Positions 20,493 to 30,724 of a stretch of DNA of 64,000 nucleotides are shown here, in pieces. Below the pieces are notes generated by a model. It was not told where the DNA came from. It did no database searches and saw only the letters and a program-made list of their open reading frames with translations. Position numbers and translations under genes: made by a program. Source of the stretch: Rhodospirillaceae bacterium (GTDB taxonomy: Bacteria > Pseudomonadota > Alphaproteobacteria > MPNO01 > UBA2964); the NCBI GenBank assembly GCA_002709075.1, contig PAPV01000022.1:1-64000 (forward strand), read 5' to 3'. The stretch's first letter is position 1, and each line of letters begins with the position of its first letter.

Positions 20493-21341
20493 TCAGCCAA
20501 GGCGCCAGACAGTATCATTGCCACATTCTTTTGCTTTCTCACGATAGAGAGAAACCGCAGTTTCATGTCGTTTAATAGTTTCAGGATCATCCGCACCTAT
20601 AGGCGGAACCTCGTCTAATAAAAAGTTACCATACAGGTCTTCCCCACGCATAAGCATCGCACTTGCTTTTAACTTTGTGGTTTGACGAACATTAGTTGGA
20701 AAATATCCGATGGATATTCCCATACGGCGATCACTACTATGATTTGGCCGAGATGAATGCACCAATGCCACATGGTGTAGTGAAATTTCCCCAGGTGCTA
20801 AAGGCATCAACACAGCGTCATCTTTATTAAACTCGAACAGAGTATTCTGGCCCGAAGCAAGTAGATTCTGCTCGCTTACCTCCGTATACTGGACCGGAAA
20901 TTGGCCATTTGTATGTGATCCCGGAATAACCTGCATGCATCCCGACTCAGATGTAGCTGGAGACAATGCGACCCATGCAGATACCAGATCCAACGGGTCC
21001 ATTCCATAATAGCTGCTGTCTTGGTGCCAACTAACGTAGGAACCAGTCTCCGGCTCTTTAAACCACATCGCAGTCTGATACAAAAGAATATTTGAGCCAA
21101 TAAGATCCTCAACTGCATCAAGTATGTTGTTATTCATTACTAATTCGTACAAAAATGGAAAGCGTAGACTACACTTAGTCCTTTGCAAACCATGCATTTT
21201 AGACCCCTGCTCTGCTTCAAATTTTTCTATTTTATTTCTCAAATCCAAAGCTTCAGCTTCACTCATCACTCTTACGGGCGATATAAAGCCATCTTCTTTG
21301 TACTGTTTTACCTGCAAATCAGAGAGAAATTTCGGCATCAT
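20493..21341 (-). CDS. Phytanoyl-CoA dioxygenase-family Fe(II)/2-oxoglutarate oxygenase
   Basis: About 282 residues with the double-stranded beta-helix oxygenase pattern: the first iron ligands His and Asp in SWHQDSSYYGMDP and the distal His in SLHHVALVHSSRPNHSSDRR, whose arginine binds 2-oxoglutarate. Family members hydroxylate small molecules or CoA esters; the substrate here is unknown. The frame extends 25 codons further, but two ATGs at 21341 and 21338 after AAGG begin the usual PKFLSDLQVKQYKEDGFI start. It converges on parE with a 6-base gap. Confidence 0.85.
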   Translation of the reverse strand: MMPKFLSDLQVKQYKEDGFISPVRVMSEAEALDLRNKIEKFEAEQGSKMHGLQRTKCSLRFPFLYELVMNNNILDAVEDLIGSNILLYQTAMWFKEPETGSYVSWHQDSSYYGMDPLDLVSAWVALSPATSESGCMQVIPGSHTNGQFPVQYTEVSEQNLLASGQNTLFEFNKDDAVLMPLAPGEISLHHVALVHSSRPNHSSDRRMGISIGYFPTNVRQTTKLKASAMLMRGEDLYGNFLLDEVPPIGADDPETIKRHETAVSLYREKAKECGNDTVWRLG

Positions 21342-21471
21342 GTAAACCTTAAAAAAAACATATATAGTCTCCAGCAAAAAATAAAAATGATCAACCCGTA
21401 TAGAATTGATTGACATTTGCGCTAAGAAGCCTCATGAACACGGAATTCGTTTTTAGATCTTAAAAATAAAT

Positions 21472-22842
21472 ATGACTTTTAATAAACTCGGGCTGAGCCC
21501 GGAAGTGCTTCAAGCAATTTCAGAGGCTGGATATACCAAACCGACACCTATCCAGCAACAAGCAATTCCATTTGTGCTTATGGGAAGAGACGTTTTGGGC
21601 TGCGCACAAACTGGTACTGGTAAAACAGCATCTTTTGCATTACCAATGATTGATATTTTGGCATCGGGAAGAGTAAAAGCAAGAATGCCTCGATCTTTAA
21701 TTCTCACACCAACTAGAGAATTAGCTATTCAAATTTCAGAAAATTTTGAGTTGTACGGTAAATATAACAAGCTGAGTATGGCTCTGCTAATTGGAGGAGT
21801 CTCATTTGATGACCAGTTATCAAAGCTCGATCGAGGGGTAGATATCCTTATTGCAACTCCAGGACGACTATTAGATCACTTTGAGCGCGGTGGACTTCTT
21901 CTTAATAATATAAAGATCCTGGTGATTGATGAAGCTGACCGCATGATGGATATGGGCTTTATTCCAGACGTTGAGAAAATTGTTGCACTACTTTCACCCA
22001 TCCGAATGACGTTATTTTTTTCCGCAACGATGCCAAAAGAAATTCGCCGTTTGGCCGATAAATTTTTAATTAATCCAAAAGAAATTACTGTGACACCATC
22101 CACAACGACTGCGGAAACAGTCGCTCAGTTTTTAGCGATAGTAGAGGGAATACCAAGAATAAAACGGGAGGCACTTCGGCAAATTATAAAAACAGAGAAT
22201 GTTGAAAATGCAATTATTTTTTGTAACAGAAAACGTGATGCAGATATTCTAGCAAAGTCGTTGTGCAAATATAAATTCCGTGCAGCAGCTCTCCATGGCA
22301 ACATGTCTCAACCAGCCCGATTAGAAACCCTTGAAAATTTTAAAACGGGTAATACTCAGTTTCTTGTTGCCAGTGATGTTGCAGCTCGTGGACTCGATAT
22401 ACCAAAGGTGAGTCATGTATTTAACTTCGATGTGCCAACCCACGCTGAAGATTATGTCCATAGGATTGGACGAACAGGGCGAGCCGGGCGTGAGGGAAGA
22501 GCATTTACTATCTCCACCCCTGACGACTCAAAATATCTCGATGCAGTGTATAATTTTATTGGAAAATCAATTAATATAATACAAATCACTGGTTTAAACG
22601 AACCAAACATGTCGTCATCAATAAAAACCAGGATTGCTAAAAATAAAAAGTCACTGAATAAAAAATTAGATACGCAAAGAAAGATTAAAAAGGAAAAAAA
22701 AGACACAGTACATGAAAATAGAAAAAGTACTTTAGGTGAAAAAGAAAAAAATAAGCCAGTTATTGGCATGGGAAAACACACACCGGCCTTTTTGTTACGA
22801 CCAGTAGCACTAGATGGAACCTTCAAAAAAAGGGGAAACTAA
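21472..22842 (+). CDS. DEAD-box ATP-dependent RNA helicase (RhlE-like)
   Basis: A 456-residue RNA helicase. All motifs in order: Q motif (PTPIQQQAIP), I (AQTGTGKT), Ia (PTRELAIQ), GG, II (DEAD), III (SAT), IV (IIFCNRK), V (ATP...ARGLDIP) and VI (HRIGRTGRAGR). The last 80 residues are a lysine-rich, disordered tail, as in RhlE-type enzymes acting in ribosome assembly and RNA decay. It is closely followed by the RAM-domain gene (3-base gap), so they form an operon. Confidence 0.92.
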   Translation: MTFNKLGLSPEVLQAISEAGYTKPTPIQQQAIPFVLMGRDVLGCAQTGTGKTASFALPMIDILASGRVKARMPRSLILTPTRELAIQISENFELYGKYNKLSMALLIGGVSFDDQLSKLDRGVDILIATPGRLLDHFERGGLLLNNIKILVIDEADRMMDMGFIPDVEKIVALLSPIRMTLFFSATMPKEIRRLADKFLINPKEITVTPSTTTAETVAQFLAIVEGIPRIKREALRQIIKTENVENAIIFCNRKRDADILAKSLCKYKFRAAALHGNMSQPARLETLENFKTGNTQFLVASDVAARGLDIPKVSHVFNFDVPTHAEDYVHRIGRTGRAGREGRAFTISTPDDSKYLDAVYNFIGKSINIIQITGLNEPNMSSSIKTRIAKNKKSLNKKLDTQRKIKKEKKDTVHENRKSTLGEKEKNKPVIGMGKHTPAFLLRPVALDGTFKKRGN

Positions 22843-22845
22843 TTT

Positions 22846-23088
22846 ATGCAGACAATTTTTGTTTTTGTTAAATGCGAACTAGGCAAAGCTTACGACGTTG
22901 CCGGTGAAGCTATTGAGTCTCTTGAGCAAGTATCTGAAGTACATTCAATTTCAGGTGAACATGATTTGCTGATGAAATGCTATCTTTCAACGGAATCAGA
23001 TATTGGGCATTTTGTAATTGAAAACTTACAAACTTTAGCTGGAGTTAAAGATACATTTACCTTAATTGGTTTTAAAGCATTTAACTAA
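22846..23088 (+). CDS. Stand-alone Lrp/AsnC ligand-binding (RAM) domain protein
   Basis: An 80-residue protein equal to the C-terminal effector domain of Lrp/AsnC regulators (FVFVKCELGKAYDVAGEAI, then SISGEHDLLMKCYL, then TFTLIGFKAFN) with no DNA-binding half. Such proteins form oligomers that bind amino acids or similar small ligands; the role is mostly unknown. Good ribosome binding site AGGGGAAAC. Its pairing with the helicase gene suggests co-expression only. Confidence 0.85.
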   Translation: MQTIFVFVKCELGKAYDVAGEAIESLEQVSEVHSISGEHDLLMKCYLSTESDIGHFVIENLQTLAGVKDTFTLIGFKAFN

Positions 23089-23117
23089 TACAGCCCAACA
23101 TATTCGTTTAAAGTAAG

Positions 23118-23468
23118 TTAAACACTGAAGCTCTCACCGCAACCGCATCTGCCTGTTTCGTTTGGATTTCGAAATACAAAGTTAGCTCCTAACTTTTCTT
23201 CAACAAAATCCATTTCAGTACCGACTAGATACATTGTTGACATAGGATCAATTAAAATATTTATGCCTTCTAGTTCTAACACCTGGTCTTCCGGTTCTTT
23301 GCTCTCTGCGAAATCCATTGTATAAGTCATCCCACTACAACCTCCTGATCGTACCCCCAACCTAATCCCGGCCGCAGTTGGACTGTGCTCTGCCAACAAC
23401 TTTTTAAGTTGTGATAAAGCTGATTTCGTTACAACAAGAATTTCTTTGTTTTCCCGGAAACTACTCAT
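23118..23468 (-). CDS. Iron-sulfur cluster carrier, SufA/ErpA/IscA family
   Basis: A 116-residue A-type carrier that takes Fe-S clusters from the scaffold to target enzymes. The three conserved cysteines are present: one in GGCSGMTYTMDF (near 44) and the CGCG pair near the C-terminus (GRCGCGESF). Ribosome binding site AGAGG. Last gene of the suf series; sufA is the likely name by position, but sequence alone does not separate it from erpA. Confidence 0.9.
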   Translation of the reverse strand: MSSFRENKEILVVTKSALSQLKKLLAEHSPTAAGIRLGVRSGGCSGMTYTMDFAESKEPEDQVLELEGINILIDPMSTMYLVGTEMDFVEEKLGANFVFRNPNETGRCGCGESFSV

Positions 23469-23489
23469 GACCTCTAAATGATTTATTTT

Positions 23490-23897
23490 CTATATGAAAC
23501 CTAATTCAAGCTTCGCAGCCTCTGACATTCGATCTGGGCCCCAGGGAGGTTCCCATGTAAGATCTACACAAACATCTGTTACTCCCTCTAATTGCCTTGT
23601 TTGATTTTTTACATCATTAGGAAGGGACTCAGCCACAGGGCAATGCGGTGAAGTCAAGGTCATTTGAATATATACCTTGTCCATAGAATCAACTTCAATT
23701 TTGTATATTAACCCTAATTCATAAATATTAACTGGAATTTCTGGATCGAATATATTACTCAACACTTCAATTACATCCTGTTTCAACTTTCCATGCAAAT
23801 CTTCTTGAGAATCCTGATGCTGGCAGCCATCAACTGGATTATTGTCCTGTATGGTTTCCTCTGGCAAAGGGGATGCAATTTCTGGTTTAGTGGTCAC
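23490..23897 (-). CDS. sufT: SUF assembly protein SufT (MIP18/DUF59 family)
   Basis: A 135-residue protein with the DUF59 core (SNIFDPEIPVNIYELGLIY near residues 45-65, then TLTSPHCPVAESLP with the conserved cysteine). SufT helps Fe-S cluster maturation under high demand. The first 35 residues are an acidic, low-complexity extension. Start is a GTG at 23897 with GAAGG 8 bases ahead; no ATG fits. It sits between sufU and the A-type carrier. Confidence 0.88.
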   Translation of the reverse strand: MTTKPEIASPLPEETIQDNNPVDGCQHQDSQEDLHGKLKQDVIEVLSNIFDPEIPVNIYELGLIYKIEVDSMDKVYIQMTLTSPHCPVAESLPNDVKNQTRQLEGVTDVCVDLTWEPPWGPDRMSEAAKLELGFI

Positions 23898-23922
23898 TGA
23901 GTTACCTTCTTTAATTTTGCCT

Positions 23923-24357
23923 TCAATATCCTATCTCTTCAACAGCTTTTTCCATAGCTTTCCAGGACAATGTTGCACATTCTACACGCGTGGGAAAATT
24001 TTTTACCCCCGAGAGAGCCTTTAAATCCCCCAGTCCATCGTTATGGACATTTTGTTCTGTAGTAATCAAAATATAAAATTTTCTAAATAGTGCAATGGCC
24101 TCATTTATTTTCTTTCCTTTGATCATCTCACTCATCATCGACGCAGATGCTAATGAAATAGCGCACCCTCTTGCCTCAAATGTAGCGTCCAAAATATATT
24201 TGCCTTCAATTTTCAAATATACCGTGACTTTATCACCACAAAGCGGATTGTTAACACGAGCGTAATGAGTAGTCGATTTTAACTTGCCAAAATTACGTGG
24301 CTTTTTGGAGTGATCAAGGATGACGTCTTGGTATAAATTACTGACACTCTCTGACAT
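23923..24357 (-). CDS. sufU: SufU/IscU-like Fe-S scaffold or sulfur acceptor
   Basis: A 144-residue NifU-N-fold protein. Three ligand cysteines are seen, in NNPLCGDKVTV, EARGCAISLASASMM and ECATLSWKAM. The spacing with an insert before the last cysteine is the SufU pattern, which takes sulfur from SufS. Its ATG at 24357 overlaps the sufS stop by one base (TGATG), showing translational coupling. Confidence 0.92.
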   Translation of the reverse strand: MSESVSNLYQDVILDHSKKPRNFGKLKSTTHYARVNNPLCGDKVTVYLKIEGKYILDATFEARGCAISLASASMMSEMIKGKKINEAIALFRKFYILITTEQNVHNDGLGDLKALSGVKNFPTRVECATLSWKAMEKAVEEIGY

Positions 24358-25601
24358 CAACTAAAAATCTCTTGCACTTTCTGAAGCCCCTTCACAAAGA
24401 GGTCAATCTCCTCAAATGTGTTGTACATTGCAAATGAAGCCCTTACGGTTGCTGGAACGTCATAACGTTCCATAACCGGTTGAGCACAATGATGACCGGT
24501 GCGAACAGCTATTCCATCTCTGTCTAGAATTGTACCTACATCGTGAGGATGAACATCCTCAATTACAAATGATATTATTGCTGCCTTATTGCTTGCATTA
24601 CCAATGATTTTAACTGATTCAATTTGATTGAGCCTCTCAGTGGCGTAAGATAGAAGGCTAGCTTCGTGCGCTCCGATTGCATCAAAGCCAATTGAAGAAA
24701 CATAGTTAACAGCTTCACCCAAGCCAATTGCATCCGCTATGTTGGGCGTTCCAGCTTCAAATTTAAAAGGCAAGTCTGCCCAAGTGGATCCTTTAAAACT
24801 AACAGTGTCAATCATTTCTCCACCCCCCTGGTAAGGAGGCATAGACTCTAAAATTGACTCCTTTCCATAAAGAATGCCGATGCCACTTGGGCCATAAAGC
24901 TTATGCCCAGAAAACGTGTAAAAATCAGCGTCTAATTCTTGTAGATCAACAGGGAGATGCGGAACGGCCTGACATCCGTCTACAAGAACCAGGGCACCTG
25001 CATCATGACTGTATCGAATAATTTCTGACAGTGGAACAATGGTTCCAAGTGCATTTGAAACATGAGTAATGGCAACAAGTTTAGTTCGATCCGATAATAA
25101 TTTTTGAAATTCGGACATTTCCAACTCACCGGAGTCTGAAATTGGTATTACTTTGATGGTTGCACCCGTTTGTTCAGAAACCAACTGCCATGGGACTATA
25201 TTGGCATGATGCTCCATTTCAGACAAAATAATTTCATCTCCACTTTTTAAATTCTCTCGACCCCAACTAGATGCAACCAAATTTATCCCTTCCGTTGCAC
25301 CACGAACGAAGATTATCTCCGAGTCAGATCGAGCATTTACAAAACCACGAACTGTCCCACGCGCAAGCTCCATCGCATCAGTAGAGATTTGACTTAGATA
25401 ATGTACACCACGGTGAACATTAGCATAGGATCTCTCATAAGTTGCTGTAATATTGTTAATAACCTGTTTTGGCTTCTGTGTGCTGGCGCCATTATCTAGA
25501 TAAACCAAACTTTTTCCATATACCTTTTGGGAAAGTATAGGAAAATCCGCACGGATAGAGGCAAAATGCATTTTATCTGAGTATTCAATATTTAAACTCA
25601 T
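24357..25601 (-). CDS. sufS: Cysteine desulfurase SufS
   Basis: A 414-residue group II PLP cysteine desulfurase that releases sulfur from cysteine for Fe-S assembly. The PLP lysine is in TFSGHKLYGPSGIG (near 230) and the persulfide-forming cysteine in RTGHHCAQPVM (near 370). The frame is open 12 codons further up into sufD, but ATG 25601 overlaps the sufD TGA as ATGA, so that start is preferred; a later ATG at 25571 is possible. Confidence 0.95.
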   Translation of the reverse strand: MSLNIEYSDKMHFASIRADFPILSQKVYGKSLVYLDNGASTQKPKQVINNITATYERSYANVHRGVHYLSQISTDAMELARGTVRGFVNARSDSEIIFVRGATEGINLVASSWGRENLKSGDEIILSEMEHHANIVPWQLVSEQTGATIKVIPISDSGELEMSEFQKLLSDRTKLVAITHVSNALGTIVPLSEIIRYSHDAGALVLVDGCQAVPHLPVDLQELDADFYTFSGHKLYGPSGIGILYGKESILESMPPYQGGGEMIDTVSFKGSTWADLPFKFEAGTPNIADAIGLGEAVNYVSSIGFDAIGAHEASLLSYATERLNQIESVKIIGNASNKAAIISFVIEDVHPHDVGTILDRDGIAVRTGHHCAQPVMERYDVPATVRASFAMYNTFEEIDLFVKGLQKVQEIFS

Positions 25602-26905
25602 GCTGCTACACGTTCCTTCCAGCCTTTTATCAGCCATTTTTTTAAAGTTTCTTCCATAAGCGAAGCCAAATCCGGATTTGCAATTTCTTCAAATAGTTCA
25701 GACGCAAACCCTTTAATCAATAAACTACGAGCTTCATCGGCAGGGATTCCTCTGCTCTTTAAATAAAACAAAGCCTCCTCGTCGAGATCTCCAACCGTCG
25801 CACCGTGACTGCATTTCACATCATCAGCATGTATTATAAGTTCTGGCTTTGCATCAGCTCTTGCCTGCCGCGAAAGTAATAGATTGCGGTTTAGTTGATT
25901 TGCTTCTGTCGATTGCGCATCACGGGCAACATATACACGACCTTGAAATACAGACCGCGCCCGTTCTGCAACAACATTCTTAAATACCTGACTAGAGTGG
26001 CAGTTAGGGGCGTCATGTGAAATGTCAGTGGTAAAATCGCAATGTTGCCGATCACGCATAAGAGCAATTCCAGAAAACTTTGCACGACCGCCTTCGCAAG
26101 CAAGAGAGACCACTGTTTCTGCTCGTGACAGAGCTGACCCTGTCACCATTTGAAACCCTCTCACCTTTGCATTCCTACTCAGGCACCCAAAACGCGAAGA
26201 AATGTGGTGTAAATCTGTTCCCGCCTGCTGAAGCACAATGTGCTGAAGAGATGCGTCAGCACCAACGGAAAACTCAATTACGTTGTTTATTAATCCTTTA
26301 GCTCGCCCCAAAGAAATATGTCGCTCAAACAAAAAGGCGTCACATTCATTTTCGACAGTCAGAACAATTCGTGTATGACATTCTCCTTCAAAATCATCGG
26401 TTGTGAAATAGAGGATTTGGATAGGGATATTGGTACACTTCCCTCCGTTTACATTTATTGAAACACCGTCGGTCATAACTGCGGTGTTAAGCGCCGTAAG
26501 ACCTGGACGTTCCATGTTAGCTACGATGCCAACAACTTTTTCGTCTACAGGAGATATGCTCAACCCTTCGACAACTGATAACTCCGGAAAAAAAAAACCA
26601 TCTAAAAAAACCACACAGGGTGAATCTGCAATCATGAAGGGTTTTATTTTTTCTTTGGACACAGGCGACGGCCGACAAACAAGTTGGAAAGGTGATCGAA
26701 AGTATTTACGGAGATCTGTGTACTTCCAATTTTCAACTTTCCCAATTGGCAACGTTTGTCTTAGAAGATTTAGTGCCCTACCACGTAAATTAGGAAAATC
26801 CAATACAGACGTACTATCAGTTCCTAACTGTGATCGGTAATGTTCCACAATTGGGGATGTTAGATTTTGGATATTAGACACTTCATGCAGCCTGTGTCTC
26901 GTCAT
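25598..26905 (-). CDS. sufD: SufD subunit of the SufBCD scaffold complex
   Basis: About 435 residues of the SufB/SufD beta-helix family. SufD pairs with SufB and SufC to build Fe-S clusters. The C-terminal SufBD signature is clear ([23 protein letters not shown], with its histidine, near residue 370; split here as [12 protein letters not shown] and [11 protein letters not shown]). Start is unsure: ATG 26905 overlaps sufC by 23 bases; a GTG at 26881, right after the sufC stop, is the other choice. Downstream it is coupled to sufS by ATGA. Confidence 0.88.
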   Translation of the reverse strand: MTRHRLHEVSNIQNLTSPIVEHYRSQLGTDSTSVLDFPNLRGRALNLLRQTLPIGKVENWKYTDLRKYFRSPFQLVCRPSPVSKEKIKPFMIADSPCVVFLDGFFFPELSVVEGLSISPVDEKVVGIVANMERPGLTALNTAVMTDGVSINVNGGKCTNIPIQILYFTTDDFEGECHTRIVLTVENECDAFLFERHISLGRAKGLINNVIEFSVGADASLQHIVLQQAGTDLHHISSRFGCLSRNAKVRGFQMVTGSALSRAETVVSLACEGGRAKFSGIALMRDRQHCDFTTDISHDAPNCHSSQVFKNVVAERARSVFQGRVYVARDAQSTEANQLNRNLLLSRQARADAKPELIIHADDVKCSHGATVGDLDEEALFYLKSRGIPADEARSLLIKGFASELFEEIANPDLASLMEETLKKWLIKGWKERVAA

Positions 26906-27647
26906 CAGACAAGCCCAAAACAGAATATCCCTTCTCCTCAAGCCTAAGGGCAAGATCTTTTCCACCAGTTTCCACGATTTTTCCCTTGGCTAGTACGTGT
27001 ATCTTATCAGGAACTATATAATTCAATAAACGCTGATAGTGCGTAATGACAAGAGCAGACCGTTGTGGGCTCCGAAGAGCATTTACACCCTTTGAAACAA
27101 GTTTCAATGCATCAATATCAAGTCCAGAGTCAGTTTCATCTAATAGTGCCAAAGAGGGTTCCAATAGAGCCATTTGTAAAACCTCATTTCGTTTTTTTTC
27201 GCCACCCGAAAAACCTACGTTAACAAAACGTTTCAGCATAGCCTGATCCATTTTTAACCCTTCTGCTTTTTCACGTGCTAATTTTAAAAACTCAGTAGCA
27301 GGAACTTCTTTTTCCCCCCGATACCTTTTCACCGCATTTAAAGCTGTGCGCAAAAAACTCAAACCCGTAACACCCGGAATTTCGACTGGATATTGAAAAG
27401 CAAGAAAGATTCCTTCCCCAGCTCTCTCCTCAACCGTAAGTTTGAGAAGATCTTTTCCTTTGTAAAGAATTTCCCCTTTAGTTACTGCGTACCCCTCGCG
27501 GCCAGAAAGAACGTAACTTAGTGTACTTTTTCCAGAACCGTTTGGCCCCATGATGGCATGTATCTCGCCGGTATCAATTTCCAAGTTCAAGCCTCTCAAG
27601 ATCTCTTTCCCATCTATTTCGGCATGTAAATCTTTTATTGACAGCAT
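26883..27647 (-). CDS. sufC: SufC ATPase of the SufBCD complex
   Basis: A 254-residue ABC-type ATPase, soluble, that drives SufBCD. Walker [10 protein letters not shown] (near 38), signature [10 protein letters not shown] (near 149), Walker [12 protein letters not shown] (near 168) and switch His in VITHYQRLL. The frame extends to a TTG four codons up, but ATG 27647 lies 4 bases after the sufB stop with TAGGAAA ahead. Length is standard. Confidence 0.96.
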   Translation of the reverse strand: MLSIKDLHAEIDGKEILRGLNLEIDTGEIHAIMGPNGSGKSTLSYVLSGREGYAVTKGEILYKGKDLLKLTVEERAGEGIFLAFQYPVEIPGVTGLSFLRTALNAVKRYRGEKEVPATEFLKLAREKAEGLKMDQAMLKRFVNVGFSGGEKKRNEVLQMALLEPSLALLDETDSGLDIDALKLVSKGVNALRSPQRSALVITHYQRLLNYIVPDKIHVLAKGKIVETGGKDLALRLEEKGYSVLGLSDDETQAA

Positions 27648-27651
27648 TTTC

Positions 27652-29109
27652 CTACCCAACGCTACCCTCTAAACTCACAGACAGAAGTTTCTGTGCTTCA
27701 ACTGCAAATTCCATAGGCAGCTCTTTCAACACTTCCTTGCAATACCCGTTTACTATCAATCCAACTGCATCTTCTCCACTCAATCCACGCTGCATCACAT
27801 AAAACAATTGGTCGTCACTGATCCGTGATGTTGTCGCTTCATGTTCAACACGAGCAGTTGGTTGATTGGTTTCAATGTAAGGAACCGTATGCGCACCGCA
27901 TTTATCACCTATTAGAAGCGAATCACATTGAGTATAATTCCTTGCCATTTTTGCGCTGCCCAAAACCTTTACTAATCCTCGGTAAGTGTTTTGTGCTTGT
28001 CCAGCAGATATTCCTTTGGAAATGATAGTGCTTGAGGTGTTTTTTCCGATATGAATCATTTTTGTACCTGTATCGGCCTGCTGAAAGTTATTAGTTAATG
28101 CAACTGAATAAAATTCTCCAACAGAATTATCACCTTCCAAAATGCATGAAGGATATTTCCAGGTAACCGCCGACCCGGTTTCAACCTGTGTCCAAGAAAT
28201 CTTGGAGTTACGCCCCTTACAAATTCCACGTTTAGTAACGAAGTTAAAGATTCCTCCCTTACCGTTTTCATCTCCCGGGTACCAATTTTGGACTGTTGAA
28301 TATTTAATTTCAGCATTGTCGTGTGCTATAAGCTCAACAACAGCAGCGTGCAGCTGATTTTCATCTCGCATCGGAGCTGTACACCCCTCCAAATAACTAA
28401 CGTAAGACCCTTCATCAGCGATGATTAGAGTTCGTTCAAACTGCCCAGTGTTTGCTGCATTAATCCGGAAGTAAGTTGAGAGTTCCATAGGGCATCTGAC
28501 TCCCTTGGGCACATAAACAAAAGTTCCATCGCTAAAAACTGCAGAGTTCAATGTTGCGAAGTAATTATCTGAAATGGGAACAACACTTCCCAGATATTCT
28601 TTCACTAAGGTTGGGTGTTGTTGAATTGCCTCACTGATTGAGCAAAAAATTACACCAGCTTCGTGTAGCTTTTCGCGAAAAGTTGTGGCTACAGAAACAC
28701 TGTCAAACACCGCATCAACCGCAATACCGGCGAGAGCTGCCCGCTCCTGAAGTGGGATACCTAGTTTTTCGTAGGTTTCAAGAAGTTTTGGGTCAACCTC
28801 GTCCAATGATTTAGGGGCAGTCTCATCTGACTTTGGAGCAGCGTAGTAGAATGCATCTTGATAATCAATTGGTTCGTAATTAACAAAAGCCCAATTTGGT
28901 TCATTCATTTCCAACCAAATTCGATACCCTTCTAACCGCCATTGTAACATCCATTCCGGTTCATTTTTTTTTGCAGAAATAAACCTAACTATATCCTCGT
29001 TCAGACCTTTAGGAGCAAACTCGGAATCTATGGACGTAACAAAACCATACTCGTACTCCCTTTGGGTCGCCTCGCGCAATGCATCTTCAGTTTCAGCTAC
29101 CTCCACCAT
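27652..29109 (-). CDS. sufB: SufB subunit of the SufBCD scaffold complex
   Basis: A 485-residue scaffold protein on which the cluster is built. Seen: the N-terminal region ending [14 protein letters not shown], the long beta-helix with [18 protein letters not shown], and the C-terminal cysteine in [11 protein letters not shown] (near 410) equivalent to the SufB cysteine needed for assembly. ATG 29109 is preceded by GGGGGATTAATC, overlapping the tail of the Rrf2 gene region by position (2-base gap). No SufE gene is present; SufU likely replaces it. Confidence 0.96.
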   Translation of the reverse strand: MVEVAETEDALREATQREYEYGFVTSIDSEFAPKGLNEDIVRFISAKKNEPEWMLQWRLEGYRIWLEMNEPNWAFVNYEPIDYQDAFYYAAPKSDETAPKSLDEVDPKLLETYEKLGIPLQERAALAGIAVDAVFDSVSVATTFREKLHEAGVIFCSISEAIQQHPTLVKEYLGSVVPISDNYFATLNSAVFSDGTFVYVPKGVRCPMELSTYFRINAANTGQFERTLIIADEGSYVSYLEGCTAPMRDENQLHAAVVELIAHDNAEIKYSTVQNWYPGDENGKGGIFNFVTKRGICKGRNSKISWTQVETGSAVTWKYPSCILEGDNSVGEFYSVALTNNFQQADTGTKMIHIGKNTSSTIISKGISAGQAQNTYRGLVKVLGSAKMARNYTQCDSLLIGDKCGAHTVPYIETNQPTARVEHEATTSRISDDQLFYVMQRGLSGEDAVGLIVNGYCKEVLKELPMEFAVEAQKLLSVSLEGSVG

Positions 29110-29111
29110 GA

Positions 29112-29573
29112 TTAATCCCCCGGCCTCATAGCAACAGGATCAAAGGGCCTATGTGGAATGAAGGGTGCATTTTCGGGAGCCATATCTGCGAGGCTAATAG
29201 TGTTTAAAACGTTTATGACCGCTTTATTAACTCTATGCCATTTGGCGCGAATTGAACAACAGGACTCAATTTCACAATCGCTACCTGCATCAACTGTGCA
29301 TTCAGTAAGTGCAATAGGGCCGTCAATTGCAGCTATTATCTCTGTTACTGGAATGTTTGCCGCATCTCGAACTAGGGCATATCCACCCTTAGCCCCACGC
29401 CTGGATTCCACTAACCCTGCTTGCGATAATTTTTTTAATGTTTTCGCAACGGTCGGGACCGATAGTCCAGTGACAAGCGCAAGATCTGGCGTTTGCATCA
29501 GAGAAGAGGGATGCGCAGCCAATTGCGTTAACAACATGACACTGTAATCTGCAAATCTACTTACTTTCAGCAT
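29112..29573 (-). CDS. Rrf2-family regulator of the suf operon
   Basis: A 153-residue winged-helix regulator. HTH near residues 24-60 ([19 protein letters not shown], wing RGAKGGY) and three to four cysteines at [17 protein letters not shown] (near 92-108), the place of the Fe-S ligands in IscR/SufR-type sensors. It is the first gene of the suf operon and very likely senses cluster or iron status and acts on its own promoter. The frame opens 15 codons earlier at 29618; ATG 29573 ([10 protein letters not shown]) is the usual family start and has GGAAAAA ahead. Confidence 0.9.
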   Translation of the reverse strand: MLKVSRFADYSVMLLTQLAAHPSSLMQTPDLALVTGLSVPTVAKTLKKLSQAGLVESRRGAKGGYALVRDAANIPVTEIIAAIDGPIALTECTVDAGSDCEIESCCSIRAKWHRVNKAVINVLNTISLADMAPENAPFIPHRPFDPVAMRPGD

Positions 29574-29630
29574 AGTAGTTTTTCCCCAATCAAGACAGAA
29601 ATTGCTACCTTTGTTCACTCCATTTGGATA

Positions 29631-29663
29631 TTTAGTACCAATTTAGTACCAATTAGTAAATAG
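29631..29663. promoter_or_regulatory. Three-fold 11-bp repeat ahead of the suf operon
   Basis: TTTAGTACCAA occurs twice back to back (29631-29641 and 29642-29652) and is followed by a third, degenerate copy, TTAGTAAATAG (29653-29663). An 11-base period puts all copies on one face of the helix. It lies 58-90 bases before the Rrf2 start, so it may be the operator of that protein, overlapping the suf promoter. It does not match the IscR consensus I know. Confidence 0.5.
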
Positions 29664-29695
29664 GCCGTTTATAATTGGAACAGGTGTAAAATAAT

Positions 29696-30718
29696 CTAAC
29701 TTGGCAGAAACTTCTCTGCGTATACGAACTTTTTGTCAAATTGGTTTTCGGTTAACCAAATATCCACGGCGTCGATCATTGGTGGTGGTCCGCAAACATA
29801 CACATCAGTACTTTCTTTAATTAACTCCGGTCTGAGTAAATCGGTAACGTACCCAGTGGCGCCAGACCATTCTTCATCAGGCACTAAGCATGTTGTTTCA
29901 TAAACAAGCTTCAGATTATTTGAAAATTTGTCCTTTATTTCATCCAGGCCAAAAATTTCAGATGTCTTATTAACCCCATACAGTAGGTGAACAGATTGTT
30001 GGACCATCCCCAAATCAACCATCTGACTAAGCATCGAGAACATTGGCGCTAGTCCGGTACCACCTGCTATCATTAAAATAGGTCGCTCAGGTTCCCTCAA
30101 GTAAAACCTTCCGTACGGGCCAGTAATGTAAATGGGATCTCCCTCTGTCGCGCGTTCGCGCAGGTAATCACTCATTACTCCCTTATCCAACAATTTAATG
30201 TAAAAACTAAGCGTTCCATTGGAAGAGGGAGCATTAGCAAAGGAGTAGGATCGTGTTTCATCCGAGCCAGGGACAGATATATTTACATACTGACCCGGCA
30301 TAAACACTGGGGGGCTCTTCTCGTTTTCATCCAGGGAAATAACAAGTTTTACGACATTGGATGAAACTTTTTCGATGAATTTAACACAGCAACCCCAAGT
30401 TTTCGCACCGACACGAAATGCTACTTTAGACATATAAGGAAATTCAATAACGCAATCAGACTGAGCTCGCATTTTACAAGTCAATACCTCGCCATCCGCC
30501 GCTTCCTCATCACTTAATGCTTCATCAGAGTAATCATCCATTGTATAAATGCCGTTGACAGCTTGCCCTTTACAAGTGGCACAAGCGCCCTCTAAACAAT
30601 CTGTCATCAATCGGATCTTATTACGGAGAGCAGCCATATATATGGTATCATTTTCGTCAGCCTCTATCATTTCCGATCGGCCATCCTCAAAAATCATAGT
30701 AATTTTGTGTTTAGGCAT
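29696..30718 (-). CDS. Oxygenase reductase: 2Fe-2S ferredoxin plus FAD/NAD domains
   Basis: A 340-residue electron-transfer protein of the BenC type. N-terminal plant-type ferredoxin (about 1-95) has the ligand pattern DCLEGACATCKG and a fourth cysteine in VLTCKM; then FAD domain with ETRSYSFANAP (near 160) and NAD domain with MIAGGTGLAPM (near 225) and VCGPPPM. It passes electrons from NADH to a Rieske oxygenase, surely the one encoded just upstream (32268-33599). Starts 6 bases after the alcohol dehydrogenase stop. Confidence 0.92.
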   Translation of the reverse strand: MPKHKITMIFEDGRSEMIEADENDTIYMAALRNKIRLMTDCLEGACATCKGQAVNGIYTMDDYSDEALSDEEAADGEVLTCKMRAQSDCVIEFPYMSKVAFRVGAKTWGCCVKFIEKVSSNVVKLVISLDENEKSPPVFMPGQYVNISVPGSDETRSYSFANAPSSNGTLSFYIKLLDKGVMSDYLRERATEGDPIYITGPYGRFYLREPERPILMIAGGTGLAPMFSMLSQMVDLGMVQQSVHLLYGVNKTSEIFGLDEIKDKFSNNLKLVYETTCLVPDEEWSGATGYVTDLLRPELIKESTDVYVCGPPPMIDAVDIWLTENQFDKKFVYAEKFLPS

Positions 30719-30724
30719 AATATT

